A stretch of DNA of 64,000 nucleotides from Bacteroides ihuae. GTDB taxonomy: Bacteria; Bacteroidota; Bacteroidia; Bacteroidales; Bacteroidaceae. A model generated the notes under the pieces. That model was given only the letters and a program-made list of their open reading frames with translations, ran no database searches and was not told where the DNA came from. Positions 16,615 through 26,700 of this stretch are shown here, piece after piece. The position numbers were made by a program, and so were the translations under genes. Within the stretch, counting starts at the first letter, position 1. Every line of letters begins with the position of its first letter. The stretch lies in contig NZ_FNVX01000002.1 of NCBI RefSeq assembly GCF_900104585.1, positions 1-64,000 of the forward strand, written 5' to 3'.

Positions 16615-17964
16615 ATGGATGAGACGAGTCACCAGCTAAAAGAAAGAGGTCACTACAAAGCATTGTTATTCTTAGGGATACCTATTGTTGTTGGACAACT
16701 AGGGGTCATTCTTCTTAGCTTTGCTGACACGTTGATGATTGGTCATCATAGCACGCTTGAACTGGGTGCTTCCTCGTTTGTCAATAATGTGTTTAATCTT
16801 GGAATCATTTTTAGCACGGGCTTTTCTTATGGGCTAACCCCTGTTGTTGGTGAATTGTACGGAACACGTCAATTTGCAGCTGCGGGGCGAGCCTTAAAGG
16901 CTAGTTTACTGGCTAACTTTTTAGTAGGATTATTAGTTACGTTGATCCTTTATATTCTTTACCTGAATATAGAACATCTCGGGCAGCCGCAAGAGCTGTT
17001 GCCATTGATAAAACCCTATTATGTAGTGTTGCTCATGTCGATGGTCTTTATTATGCTCTTCAATGCTTTCAAGCAGTTTGCCGATGGAATAACAGACACG
17101 AAAACTGCTATGTGGGTATTGCTGGGTGGTAACCTAATGAATATTATCGGCAATTATTTCTTGATTTACGGAAAGTGGGGTGCGCCCGAACTTGGATTGC
17201 TTGGTGCCGGCATCAGTACCTTGGTCTCACGTATTGCAATGCTTCTGGTATTTATATGGATCTTTTTTCGGACCAATCGCTTTATGTCTTATAGAGCAGG
17301 CTTTCTCAGACTTGGTATCCTTCGAGCTAATTTTCGTCGTTTGAATGCTTTGGGCTGGCCTATCGGATTACAGATGGGCATGGAGACAGCTTCCTTTAAT
17401 CTGAGTGCCATTATGATTGGGTGGATAGGAACTTATGCTCTGGCTGCGCATCAGATAATGTGCACTATTTCCACCTTTGCTTTTTTGATGTATTATGGTA
17501 TGGGTGCCGCTGTTGCAGTTCGAGTAAGTCATTTTCGTGGACAAAACGATTGGGTAAATGTTCGTAAGGCAGCCTATGCAGGTTTGCGCATCATTCTGAT
17601 TATGGCTTTTGTTCTCTCCGTTATCCTTTTCCTCTTTAGGAATCAGATGGGCGGATGGTTTACTGATAGTAAAGAAGTGTCGGCTATTGTCGTATCATTA
17701 ATGTTGCCAATGCTACTCTATCAATTCGGCGATGGTCTTCAGATTACCTTTGCCAATGCTCTTCGAGGCATCTCGGACGTTAAACCGATGATGTGGATTG
17801 CTTTTGTCTCCTATTTTATTATATCTTTGCCAGCAGGCTATTTTTTCGGCTTCGTACTTCATTGGGGAGCGATGGGCGTTTGGATGGCTTTGCCTTTCGG
17901 TCTTACCAGTGCCGGGATAATGTTTTGGCTTAGATTCAAAATTCATGCAAAGCGTAAAGAATGA
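16615..17964 (+). CDS. MATE family efflux transporter
   Basis: 449 residues, about 12 membrane helices. MATE signatures: GIPIVVGQLGVILLSFADTLMIG at the N-terminus, AAAGRALKASLLANFLVG, ADGITDTKTAMWVLLGGNLMNIIGNYFLIYG in the first half, and the repeat GWPIGLQMGMETASFNLSAIMIG and LALAAHQI-like ALAAHQIMCTISTFAFLMYYGMGAA in the second. Cation-coupled antiport of drugs or metabolites across the inner membrane. Its last 20 bases overlap the start of the kinase gene, which suggests coupled translation. Confidence 0.94.
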   Translation: MDETSHQLKERGHYKALLFLGIPIVVGQLGVILLSFADTLMIGHHSTLELGASSFVNNVFNLGIIFSTGFSYGLTPVVGELYGTRQFAAAGRALKASLLANFLVGLLVTLILYILYLNIEHLGQPQELLPLIKPYYVVLLMSMVFIMLFNAFKQFADGITDTKTAMWVLLGGNLMNIIGNYFLIYGKWGAPELGLLGAGISTLVSRIAMLLVFIWIFFRTNRFMSYRAGFLRLGILRANFRRLNALGWPIGLQMGMETASFNLSAIMIGWIGTYALAAHQIMCTISTFAFLMYYGMGAAVAVRVSHFRGQNDWVNVRKAAYAGLRIILIMAFVLSVILFLFRNQMGGWFTDSKEVSAIVVSLMLPMLLYQFGDGLQITFANALRGISDVKPMMWIAFVSYFIISLPAGYFFGFVLHWGAMGVWMALPFGLTSAGIMFWLRFKIHAKRKE

Positions 17965-20260
17965 AATATTGACTAAATGGAAAATAGCCGTTGGCTATCT
18001 GCTGCTGCTGGCAGTACTTTTCTTTTCACTCATATTTATTTATAGTGAGATGAAGGGGCTTTCAGTGTCGGACACGGATCTGGACTCAAAAGCTGACAGC
18101 TTGCTTATATTACTGCGCGAAAAAGATGAGAATACAGTAGCCATGTTGCGAGTATTGAACACAGTCAATAATAGTTTGCTGTCTACCCAAGAACTCGATA
18201 AAATAATTTCCGAACAAGATTCAACGATCAATCGCCAACGTGTGCAGCATCGAATCATCACGAAGCGTGATTCAGTAATAACCCCTGCTAAAAAGAGAGG
18301 ATTCTTTAAGCGTATTGCCGAAGTCTTTGCTCCATCTAAAGATACAGCTTTATTGCTAAATACTTCGTTGGAATTTAGTACAGATACCGTTTTGCAAGAG
18401 TATAACCCGGCAGATTTTCTTCATCATAAGATACGAAAGATCGCTCTGCAGAAAGAGAAAACACACAAGGCTAATAAGCTCAACACCAAGTTACTTCATC
18501 AGGCGGACAATCATTTGACTATGCGCATTGACAGCTTAATCAGGAGTTATGATGCAGAAGCAACTGTGCGAGTGATGAAAAAAGCGCAGCTTGAACAGAA
18601 AGTGAGTCAGCGTTCCATGAAAACGATTGGAGCTATTGCGGTAGGAGCTGTTTTACTTTCTGCCGTTTTCCTTATATTGATTTGGCGAGACATTGCTCGA
18701 AGTAATCGTTATCGTAAAGAACTGGAGAAAGCAAACCGGCGGGCAGCGGAACTGCTCGAGGCTCGTGAAAAGTTAATGCTCACCATTACGCACGACTTTA
18801 AAGCTCCTCTAGGTTCTATTATGGGCTATACCGATTTACTCTCTCGGCTCGTAGCCGATGAACGGCAAAAGTTTTATCTTGATAATATGAATAGTTCGTC
18901 AGGCCATTTATTGAGGCTGGTGAATGACTTGCTCGATTTTCATCGTCTCGATCTGAATAAGGCAGAAGTAAACCGCATTACATTTATTCCGGCGCAACTA
19001 TTTGATGAGATTAAAATAAGTTTTCAACCTTTGGCTGAAGCAAAAGGTTTGGCTTTGCAGTATGAGGTAGCGGATGAACTGAATGAACATTTTGCGAGTG
19101 ATCCCATTCGAATTCGCCAGATAGTAAATAATTTATTATCCAATGCTGTGAAGTTTACTGCAACAGGCAGCGTCAGTTTGCTGGTAAGCTATGAGAAATC
19201 GATGTTGCGCATTACTGTCTCGGACACAGGAAAGGGGATGGCTGAAGAAGATAAAGAACGGATTTTTCAGGAGTTTACTCGCCTTCCGGGGGCTCAGGGT
19301 GAAGAAGGATTTGGCCTGGGACTCTCCATCGTACACAAGTTGGTGCATTTATTAGAAGGACATATCAACGTAGACAGTACCAAAGGCAAAGGCAGCTCTT
19401 TTGTGGTGACTTTGCCTCTATTTCCGGTGGGAGGAGTGAAAAATGAAGATAAAGCAAAACTTGAGGAAGAGGTTTTGAACCAAGGAAAAGTTTTTTCGAC
19501 AAAGTCCGGCCTGAAGATCTTGTTGATTGATGATGATAAAATTCAACTAGCACTCACCACTGCTATGCTAGGTCAGTACGGAATTTCAGTGACTTCTTGC
19601 GAGCAACCGGAGGAACTGACGGAACATCTTCGTAGTGAATCGTTTGATTTTCTGCTAACGGATGTGCAAATGCCTTCTATTAATGGGTTTGATTTGTTGA
19701 GGCTCCTTCGCGCATCCAACATTCCACAGGCTAGAACTATTCCGATGATTGCTGTCACGGCCCGAAGCGAGATGAATGAAGCCTATTTTAGAGATCATGG
19801 CTTTGCAAGATGCTTACACAAACCTTTTTCCATTCAAGAGTTGCTGCAAGCCATTAATTGCGATGAAGTTGTAGTGGAAGCAATGCCATCATCCCGTACC
19901 GCCCCTCACGTGGAGACCTCTTCTGCACTCAATTTCTCTTCACTTCTGATTTTCTCCGAAGATGATAAAGAGGCTGCGCATAATATTATCGAAAGTTTTA
20001 TTGCTGAAACAAGTAAGAATGCTGCCACAATGGATGCTGCATTGCAGGCAAGAGATGTTGTTGCTATCTCTTCCATGGCTCACAAGATGCTTCCATTATT
20101 TACTCTTCTAGGTGCGACAGAAACAGTCTCCCTGCTTTCGTGGCTTGAAGGCAAGCGAGGAGCTACCGTTTTCTCTAAAAAAATGGAGGAGAAAGTATTA
20201 TCAACGTTAAAGTTGATAGACATCGCCATTGAGCAGGCAATACTTTTTAATAAGCCATAG
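17945..20260 (+). CDS. Hybrid sensor histidine kinase with receiver and HPt domains
   Basis: 771 residues. Membrane helices at about 12-33 and 227-247 flank a ~195-residue periplasmic sensor rich in Lys and Asp, no known domain. Then HisKA with H283 in THDFKAPLGSIMGYTDLL, HATPase with NNLLSNAVKFT, DTGKGM and GFGLGLSIVHKL, a receiver domain with LLIDDD (525-530) and D573 in LLTDVQMPSI, and a C-terminal HPt with H713 in MAHKMLPLFTLLGA. This His-Asp-His architecture passes phosphate to a separate regulator; the sigma-54 regulator encoded ~3.6 kb away on the other strand is the natural candidate. Start overlaps the MATE gene. Confidence 0.93.
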   Translation: MQSVKNEILTKWKIAVGYLLLLAVLFFSLIFIYSEMKGLSVSDTDLDSKADSLLILLREKDENTVAMLRVLNTVNNSLLSTQELDKIISEQDSTINRQRVQHRIITKRDSVITPAKKRGFFKRIAEVFAPSKDTALLLNTSLEFSTDTVLQEYNPADFLHHKIRKIALQKEKTHKANKLNTKLLHQADNHLTMRIDSLIRSYDAEATVRVMKKAQLEQKVSQRSMKTIGAIAVGAVLLSAVFLILIWRDIARSNRYRKELEKANRRAAELLEAREKLMLTITHDFKAPLGSIMGYTDLLSRLVADERQKFYLDNMNSSSGHLLRLVNDLLDFHRLDLNKAEVNRITFIPAQLFDEIKISFQPLAEAKGLALQYEVADELNEHFASDPIRIRQIVNNLLSNAVKFTATGSVSLLVSYEKSMLRITVSDTGKGMAEEDKERIFQEFTRLPGAQGEEGFGLGLSIVHKLVHLLEGHINVDSTKGKGSSFVVTLPLFPVGGVKNEDKAKLEEEVLNQGKVFSTKSGLKILLIDDDKIQLALTTAMLGQYGISVTSCEQPEELTEHLRSESFDFLLTDVQMPSINGFDLLRLLRASNIPQARTIPMIAVTARSEMNEAYFRDHGFARCLHKPFSIQELLQAINCDEVVVEAMPSSRTAPHVETSSALNFSSLLIFSEDDKEAAHNIIESFIAETSKNAATMDAALQARDVVAISSMAHKMLPLFTLLGATETVSLLSWLEGKRGATVFSKKMEEKVLSTLKLIDIAIEQAILFNKP

Positions 20261-20323
20261 AGATACCGTTACTCATAATACTTCTTTTCTAACTAAATAG
20301 CGTGACAATTATTAAAAAAGTCC

Positions 20324-20331
20324 GATATTTG
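20324..20331 (+). promoter_or_regulatory. Weak -7 box before the DUF6078 gene
   Basis: GATATTTG differs from TAnnTTTG at one position and lies 68 bases before the ATG at 20399. No good -33 element is seen. Confidence 0.3.
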
Positions 20332-20398
20332 CACTGTCTAAATTTTGTAACCCCAAATGGGCTGCACTGAATATCAACAACATAAAAGGCAGCAGATT

Positions 20399-20833
20399 AT
20401 GAATAACAATTTCGATTATAACTCCGTACCCTATGGCTATGCCCATTGCTTCAACCACCAATGTCCGAAAGCTGACAGTTGCATGCGTCACTTTGCAGCC
20501 CTCCATGCCACATTCGATGTACCCTACATCAGTATTGTAAATCCGGCTTGTATCCCTGCCGATACCTCCGCTTGTTCTTACTTTCATTTGTTCAAACGGA
20601 TACGTGTGGCTTGGGGCATCTCACACCTACTTGACAATGTTCTCTACAAAGACGCTTACGTCCTGAAGAAGCAGATGCTTGCCCATTTCGGAAAGAACCT
20701 CTACTATCGCTTCTACCGTAAGGAGCGCCACATCAATCCCAGCGAGCAAGCCTTCATCCACCAGCTTCTCCTTCAGAAAGGTATTACCGAAGAACCTCGT
20801 TTCGATTCCTATACAGAAGAATACGACTGGTAA
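20399..20833 (+). CDS. DUF6078 family protein
   Basis: 144 residues from ATG 20399 (MNNNFDYNSVPYGYAHCFN); an upstream ATG in frame at 20357 is less likely because the leader would be short. A Bacteroides-type small soluble protein with a cysteine/histidine cluster near the N-terminus: CFNHQCPKADSCMRHFAALH (metal- or zinc-like CxxxxC...C arrangement) and CIPADTSACSYFHLF. No signal peptide. Matches DUF6078 as I remember it; function unknown. Basic middle (FHLFKRIRVAWG, RFYRKERH) hints at nucleic acid contact, which is inference only. Confidence 0.72.
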   Translation: MNNNFDYNSVPYGYAHCFNHQCPKADSCMRHFAALHATFDVPYISIVNPACIPADTSACSYFHLFKRIRVAWGISHLLDNVLYKDAYVLKKQMLAHFGKNLYYRFYRKERHINPSEQAFIHQLLLQKGITEEPRFDSYTEEYDW

Positions 20834-20883
20834 GTACATCTTGCTTACTAGGTAACGGTAGTTTCATTAGTTTTATGTGCTAT

Positions 20884-20982
20884 AAAACTTTTGTTTTCAC
20901 GCTTGGAAACCAATCGTTTCAACGTGTTAAACCTTTCGTTTCAATACGAGGAAACTTTTGGTTTATCACTAGGAAACTAATG
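20884..20982. repeat. Degenerate 22-bp tandem array of small dyads
   Basis: The motif (GG)AAAC occurs with its C at 20888, 20910, 20932, 20955 and 20977, a spacing of 22, 22, 23 and 22 bp. Each unit has an inverted pair such as GAAAC-n5-GTTTC. It lies between the DUF6078 gene and the next promoter, has no ORF, and is too degenerate and spacer-free to be a CRISPR array. Confidence 0.6.
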
Positions 20983-21000
20983 AAAAGAAATAGTCTTGGA

Positions 21001-21032
21001 TAACCATTTTCGTGATGTCACGAAAATGGTTA
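21001..21032. repeat. Perfect 32-bp palindrome
   Basis: TAACCATTTTCGTGA and its exact complement, 15-bp arms with a TG centre. No T tract on either strand, so it does not look like a terminator; it may be a DNA-binding site or an RNA hairpin. Confidence 0.6.
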
Positions 21033-21132
21033 AGATTGGTAATGCGATGAAGTGAAGTATGGCGTTCGATGTATTCTTTTTATGTTTATAAAAATAGACT
21101 GTTCCATTTGATTAATTGTAATGTACTTTTTA

Positions 21133-21140
21133 TATATTTG
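21133..21140 (+). promoter_or_regulatory. -7 box of the 21175 gene
   Basis: TATATTTG, perfect consensus. It overlaps the upstream reading frame extension (ATG 21121), so the real start is more likely ATG 21175, 35 bases after the box. Confidence 0.6.
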
Positions 21141-21174
21141 CGGAATACCTTGTGCCTCTTTTAAAAGTAAAAAA

Positions 21175-22059
21175 ATGGATATATTAAAACGGCTTGAATG
21201 CACGCCATTAAGATTTCTTGTCTTAATTTTTTTGACTTTACTTTTCCGTGATACAGAGATGTTGTCTCAGACTATGAACAAGGTTCTTAGTGAAAAATCT
21301 AGTTTTGAGGTGATTGACCAAAATGGAATGAAGGGATATAAATCAGTAGAATACACTTATAAAGTCTACGGTAATACAGTTGGGGATAAATGGGTTGACT
21401 ATCTAGCAAAATATAAAACAACGACTATAAAAGATCTATCATACGAAGGTCAAAATAGGACAATAGAAGTTGCCATTTGTCGACTAGATAGAATGGACTC
21501 AATCATTTATTATATTAAGCAGGATTGTGATCAGCTAGACTTATCTAGGGATAATTATAAGACTATAAAATATGGTTGCTGTGCTGACTTGACTAAAGTT
21601 GCACTTTATGATTATAACAATAGAGTGATTATTTCGGGCTCAGAGAAAATATATGAAGGATTTATCCCAAACAATAAAATAAGATTCTATTTTTCTTACC
21701 AATCGCATCCCGACACATTAACATTAGGACAAATAAATTACTCCTATAATGCAAGTGACCAGTACCATGTTGTGTTAAAAAGTAAAAGAAGTACAACACG
21801 AAGTGCTGTAGAGAATTGTCCGATGTTATATCCGGAAATAGACCTGAGTTTTTCAGGAGCAGGAAGATTTGATAAAGATGAAGAAGCGTGTCCCTTTTGG
21901 TCGTTAGAAAAAATAAAGACAATTAATGAAATAAACTTTATTCTTAAATTGAAATTTGATTGCGATTCAACAATTCGACCAATAACGATCCCTATTATCA
22001 ACGGTAAACCTTTCGGGAAGGATATCGAAACGCAGATCTACAATATTGAATATGATTAG
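21175..22059 (+). CDS. Exported hypothetical protein
   Basis: 294 residues from ATG 21175, starting with a basic-then-hydrophobic segment (MDILKRLECTPLRFLVLIFLTLLF) that looks like a signal anchor or signal peptide. No family recognised. The body is rich in Tyr, Lys and Asp, with short strands, two adjacent cysteines (YGCCADLTK) and a conserved-looking end (TIPIINGKPFGKDIETQIY). Stands alone, with its own -7 box at 21133. Probably periplasmic or secreted; function unknown. Confidence 0.62.
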   Translation: MDILKRLECTPLRFLVLIFLTLLFRDTEMLSQTMNKVLSEKSSFEVIDQNGMKGYKSVEYTYKVYGNTVGDKWVDYLAKYKTTTIKDLSYEGQNRTIEVAICRLDRMDSIIYYIKQDCDQLDLSRDNYKTIKYGCCADLTKVALYDYNNRVIISGSEKIYEGFIPNNKIRFYFSYQSHPDTLTLGQINYSYNASDQYHVVLKSKRSTTRSAVENCPMLYPEIDLSFSGAGRFDKDEEACPFWSLEKIKTINEINFILKLKFDCDSTIRPITIPIINGKPFGKDIETQIYNIEYD

Positions 22060-22150
22060 CATGTGAATAATCAATTCTTTTAGAGTGTGTTTAAATTTTC
22101 TTCAGAATAGTTTTAAAGTGTTTCCGTATCAGTTGATAGATACAGTAAAT

Positions 22151-22203
22151 ATCCCCTGATCTTTAAACTTTTTCTTTTTAGAAAACGCTTAGAGTCAGGG
22201 GAT
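22151..22203. terminator. Hairpin between the hypothetical gene and the SusD gene
   Basis: ATCCCCTGA pairs with TCAGGGGAT over a 35-base loop; AT-rich flanks. It could act as a weak bidirectional terminator for the convergent genes on both sides. The long loop makes this uncertain. Confidence 0.5.
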
Positions 22204-22237
22204 GTTCTTTTAATTAATAGAATGTAGTGCGATACTT

Positions 22238-23737
22238 CTATTTATATGCTGCATTCTGTTGGTCTTTCAATGCCGGATTAGCATTTATTTCATCTTGAGA
22301 AATGGGCAAAACGATCTTACCGAATGTACGGTCAATTATCTTTGTGCGTTTGCTGACAGGTACGTCTTGGAAATCATCATTAAACTCGATTGTTTTGTTT
22401 AAACGAATCATATCAAAGAAGCGTTGTCCTTCGCAGAAAAGCTCCTTGCTACGTTCTTCCAGAATCATATCGTCGGTAATGGTGCTAGCTGTGGCAAGAG
22501 TTAGCTTAGGAGCACGTTGGCGAATTTCATTTAGATAACTTGCGGCTAGATCTCTATCCGGTGTTGTGGCATGCAGAGCGGCTTCGGCAGCTATCAGATA
22601 AATTTCGGAAAGACGGATAATCTTGATATTGATAGCCGTTTCTGTTTCTTTGCCGTCACCGGGGAACGTTTTATCGGATTGGATAACACCACCCATATAT
22701 TTGTAACAGGCACCTTTGCGCTCCACTTTATTATCATACCAATATTCATCATTATCCATAACTCCCCAGCGAACATCTGTTTGATCTTCGCCTAAGCGGG
22801 TCAGGTAATAATCACTTGCCAAGAAATAGCCGGAAGCTCCCGAACGTTGCTTGTATTGCATAAGATAGAAGCCTAAGGAACTGGTTCCTAGATCCGATTC
22901 ATTTGGATAGATTCCTAACTCAAAGATGGACTCTGAACCAAACTGTGTGCTCCATGAAGCAGCCCATTCTGATGGGGTGTACAACTTGTATTTAGTGCTT
23001 TTGATTATTTCCTCTGCTGCACTTAATGCACCGTCGTAGTCTTCCATGTAGAGTTTAGCTCGTGCCTGAATGGCAATGTTGGCATAATATCCAATGTAAC
23101 CTTTTTGTAGGGACTTGTCTGATGCCAACAGGGTCTGGCCAGCTTCTAAATCAGCAAGTATCTGCTTATAATTTTCTTCTACTGTGGAACGGGCGGGTTG
23201 TGCATCACTCTCCAATGTAGATGTTGTAATTGGCACACCGTATGAAGTTTTGTCATAATTGTAAGGAAGGCCATAAAGGCGAACTAAGTCGAAATAAATA
23301 AGTGCCCGCAATGTTAAAGCTTGTCCTTTGTAATAATCAAATCCGGTAGTCCCTGCTGTCTCTAACTTTTCGATGTTTTCAAGCAAGCTGTTAATTTGCA
23401 TGATGCAGTTATAACCTATAGTCCAGAAACCTGAAAAGTTGCCGCTGGTAGCGGAGTGGTTGAATGAGTATAGTCCGTCCAGACCACGGCCGGCAGAGTA
23501 AATAGTCAGATCGCCACCTTTGGCGTCACCATACATGAAAAAATTACGCCCGTAATAACTGGATGAAGTCATGGAACTCATGATTCCGTTTATCACTACT
23601 TTTGCATCACTAGGTGTAGCAATGGCATCTTTTGCATTGCCCGAATTGCCGGGTTGCATATTCAGAAAGTCATCACAAGACGACAGTGTTAATGCACTGA
23701 GAATCACAAATACGATTGAATATATGGAATGTTTCAT
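22238..23737 (-). CDS. SusD/RagB-like outer-membrane lipoprotein (locus 1)
   Basis: 499 residues. Lipobox LTLSSC with the cysteine at about 21. SusD features: helical TPR-like core, QINSLLENIEKL, GQALTLRALIYFDLVRLYGLPYNYD, and the C-terminal EERSKELFCEGQRFFDMIRLN seen in nearly every SusD. Works as the lid of the SusC pore below and binds a nutrient, whose identity the sequence does not tell. Same strand as the susC gene with 19 bases between; no glycosidase, peptidase or sigma/anti-sigma gene is near. Confidence 0.95.
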   Translation of the reverse strand: MKHSIYSIVFVILSALTLSSCDDFLNMQPGNSGNAKDAIATPSDAKVVINGIMSSMTSSSYYGRNFFMYGDAKGGDLTIYSAGRGLDGLYSFNHSATSGNFSGFWTIGYNCIMQINSLLENIEKLETAGTTGFDYYKGQALTLRALIYFDLVRLYGLPYNYDKTSYGVPITTSTLESDAQPARSTVEENYKQILADLEAGQTLLASDKSLQKGYIGYYANIAIQARAKLYMEDYDGALSAAEEIIKSTKYKLYTPSEWAASWSTQFGSESIFELGIYPNESDLGTSSLGFYLMQYKQRSGASGYFLASDYYLTRLGEDQTDVRWGVMDNDEYWYDNKVERKGACYKYMGGVIQSDKTFPGDGKETETAINIKIIRLSEIYLIAAEAALHATTPDRDLAASYLNEIRQRAPKLTLATASTITDDMILEERSKELFCEGQRFFDMIRLNKTIEFNDDFQDVPVSKRTKIIDRTFGKIVLPISQDEINANPALKDQQNAAYK

Positions 23738-23756
23738 TTTATTGTCCTCCTCCTAA

Positions 23757-26700
23757 TTAAAATTTCAATTCAATACCGAATACAAATGTTTTTCCTATTG
23801 GGGTTTCCCAACCACGTGTGCCATATTGGTTCACTTCCGGGTCAGCTTCCTTATATTTAGATAGGGTCCAGAGGTTACTTGCATTGAAAAATACACGAGT
23901 ATCGCTGATCATTACTTTGCGAAGGAGATCCTTAGGCAGAGTATAGCCCAATGACAAGCTCTTTAGGCGTAGAAAGCTGGCGTCACACAAATGACGGGAA
24001 CTGTATTGCATCGCGTCTATCAGATCGTTTCCATCCAGTTTCGGCTGTGTGCCATTAGGGTTGTTCTCCGTCCACATATTCTTATAATAGCTCTTGGCAC
24101 GGGTACGCTCCCAGTAGTAACCATCGTCGGCCACGTCTTTGTAAGCGCCGTCATACAATTTGCCACCTAGTTTATAAATGAAATTCAGACTTAAGTCAAT
24201 GCCTTTATAAGAAACATTTGTATTGAAACCACCGCTTACGGTAGGCATAGCGTCACCAAGAATTTTGTAGTTGGCTTTGCTATAATCGTAAGTCGCTCCT
24301 CGTCCATTGTAGTCAAAATCACCAGTCTTAGAGTTGGTTGCATCATTTACGTAATAGACGCTTTTTCCATTGGCTTTGTCAACGCCCGCCCACTCGTAGC
24401 CATAAAAAGCTAAGGTGGATTCGCCTTCACGATAAATATATTGTGCACGTCCATCGCTACCTGTGGGGTCTTTCCATACGATGTCCGCTCCATTATAGAG
24501 TTTCGTCACTTTTGATTTGATGAAAGCTGCATTAAGAGATGCATTCCAATTCCAACCACTTTTGTTGTGAATAATATCTCCGGACAATTCAACTTCTATG
24601 CCTTTGTTGTTGATTTGGCCAATATTACTCAAGGTAGAACTGAAGCCGATAACACTGGAAATAGGCTTGTCTTGCAACAGGTCTTTGGAGTCACGGTTAA
24701 AGTATTCTACTGTTCCTCTTAAACGTTGGTCGAACAAGCCAAAATCCAAACCGATATTTGTTGTATAGCTTGTCTCCCAAGAGAGATTTTTACTGGCAAT
24801 TGTATTCAGCGTTCCACCGGGATTTCCCATATATTTAGCAGTATAGCTCATTAGGCTCATGTAACCATAATTGCTACTGGGCAATGTACCGTTCACACCG
24901 TAAGAGGTGCGTAGGCGCAGATCGCTGATGACAGGGTTGTCCTTCAGGAATGCTTCATTGGAAAGTCTCCATGAACCGGCGACAGACCAGAAGTTTCCCC
25001 ATCTGGAATCCGGGTCTAGGCGTGATGATCCATCACGACGAAATGAAGCTGAAGCGTAGTAACGTTGGTTATAGTTGTAATCTAACTTTGAGAGGACAGA
25101 AACCATCGAGTTGCCCCAATTATATCCTGCTGAAGATTGTGTACCTGCGGTAGAAACGGTGTGTATCCCACTTGTAGCCAGATTATCACCAGTGGCACGT
25201 ACATAATCGGAGGTATTCTTTTCTGCTTCAAAACCAACTAACGCTCCAAGGGTGTGAGCACCGAATGTAACGTTATAATTGGCGGTAGTGGAAGATACCA
25301 TTTTTTCGTAAGTAGTGCGCATCTCGCTTACTGTTCCGTTCTTAGCCGAGCCATTATAATGGTTGGCGCTGTAATAGATGTGATCTTTCACAGCAGTATT
25401 GTCATAAGAAAAAATGGAACGTACATCTAAGCCCGGAAGTAGATGCAAGGTTAGCGTCTCGGTGGCAGAAAGGCGAGTGTTGATGGATTTATTTTCCCAT
25501 TCTTTATTGTAATAAAGTCCGTTATAGGCATAGCTACCATAACGCGTTGTCCACTCAGCGCCTGTTTTATAATCAGTAGGCCAGTAAAGTCCCCACAATA
25601 GGTTGCGGGTCTGCAGATAGTAATTGTCGCCTGTGCTACGTGTATCATTATAGCCTTCTTTTGTCGTTCTTGCCACATTTACATTGGTTGCAAATTCGAA
25701 GAATTTGCCTACTTTCTGAGAAAGGTTTACACGTCCGGATATTCGATCGAAGTTGTTCACCTTTAAGCGTCCTTCATCTTTGGTATAAGAGAGAGAACTA
25801 TAATAATTGGTGGTAGGGGTAGCTCCACTCACCGAAAGGTCATAGGTTGTATATACTGCCGTACGGAAATAAGCATCATCCCAATTATAATATTTACCGG
25901 CACGTCCGGAATTATCATAGTCGGAGATGGCAACATTCTCGTAAAGGCCTGTTCCGGCAGTACTGAAGGAATAACCGTGTTTATTGAACTTTTTATTTAG
26001 CTGGCTTAAGGCGTATGTATTGGCAGCCGCTTCGGTATACCCATTAGAAGTGCGATAATCATGGAATACCATATAGAGCATGTCTACCTGTTCTTGTGTA
26101 CTGGCTGGCTCGTAATTGTCTGTAGCCCAACTTGGGGTAAAGCCTATCGAAGACTTAAGTCCCACTACAGGCTTTCCTTCTTTCCCTTTTTTCGTTGTGA
26201 TAAGAATAACGCCATTGGCGGCACGCGAGCCATAAAGTGAAGAGGCGGCGGCATCTTTCAACACGGAAATGGACTCAATGTCTCCGGGATTAAGTGAGCT
26301 CATCACGTTGTTGGTAGTATTAGTATAATCGCCCATTTGGCCGACATCACCCGAAACAACAGGCACACCATCTACAACATAGAGTGGCTCATTACTCGCA
26401 TTCATTGAGCCGTTACCACGGATACGAACGCTTGGAGCCGAACCTGTCTGACCAGAAGAATTAGTGATTTGTAAACCTGCAACTTTGCCGTTTAGTGCAT
26501 TTTCAAAACTTGTTGTGGGTAAATCTTTGATTGCATCAGCTTTTACCAATGAGGCAGAGCCTGAATAGCTACTTTTTTTTGCAGTGCCATAAGCTACAAC
26601 CATAACTTCATCCAACATCTCGGAATCAGATTTTAGTACCACTTTCATTCCGGGCTTGATGGAAACTTCTGCCGATTTCATACCTACATAAGATACTTTT

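Larger units (their letters stand above)
20834..21120. other. Intergenic region with 22-bp array and palindrome
   Basis: This non-coding stretch of about 290 bases holds the 22-bp-period array (20884-20982) and the 32-bp palindrome (21001-21032), listed separately. No further ORF is seen, and the plus-strand promoter of the next gene starts at 21133. Confidence 0.6.

Noticed and set aside
20884..20982. CRISPR array
   Set aside because: The repeats are degenerate, 22 bp in period with no separate unique spacers, and no cas genes are near.
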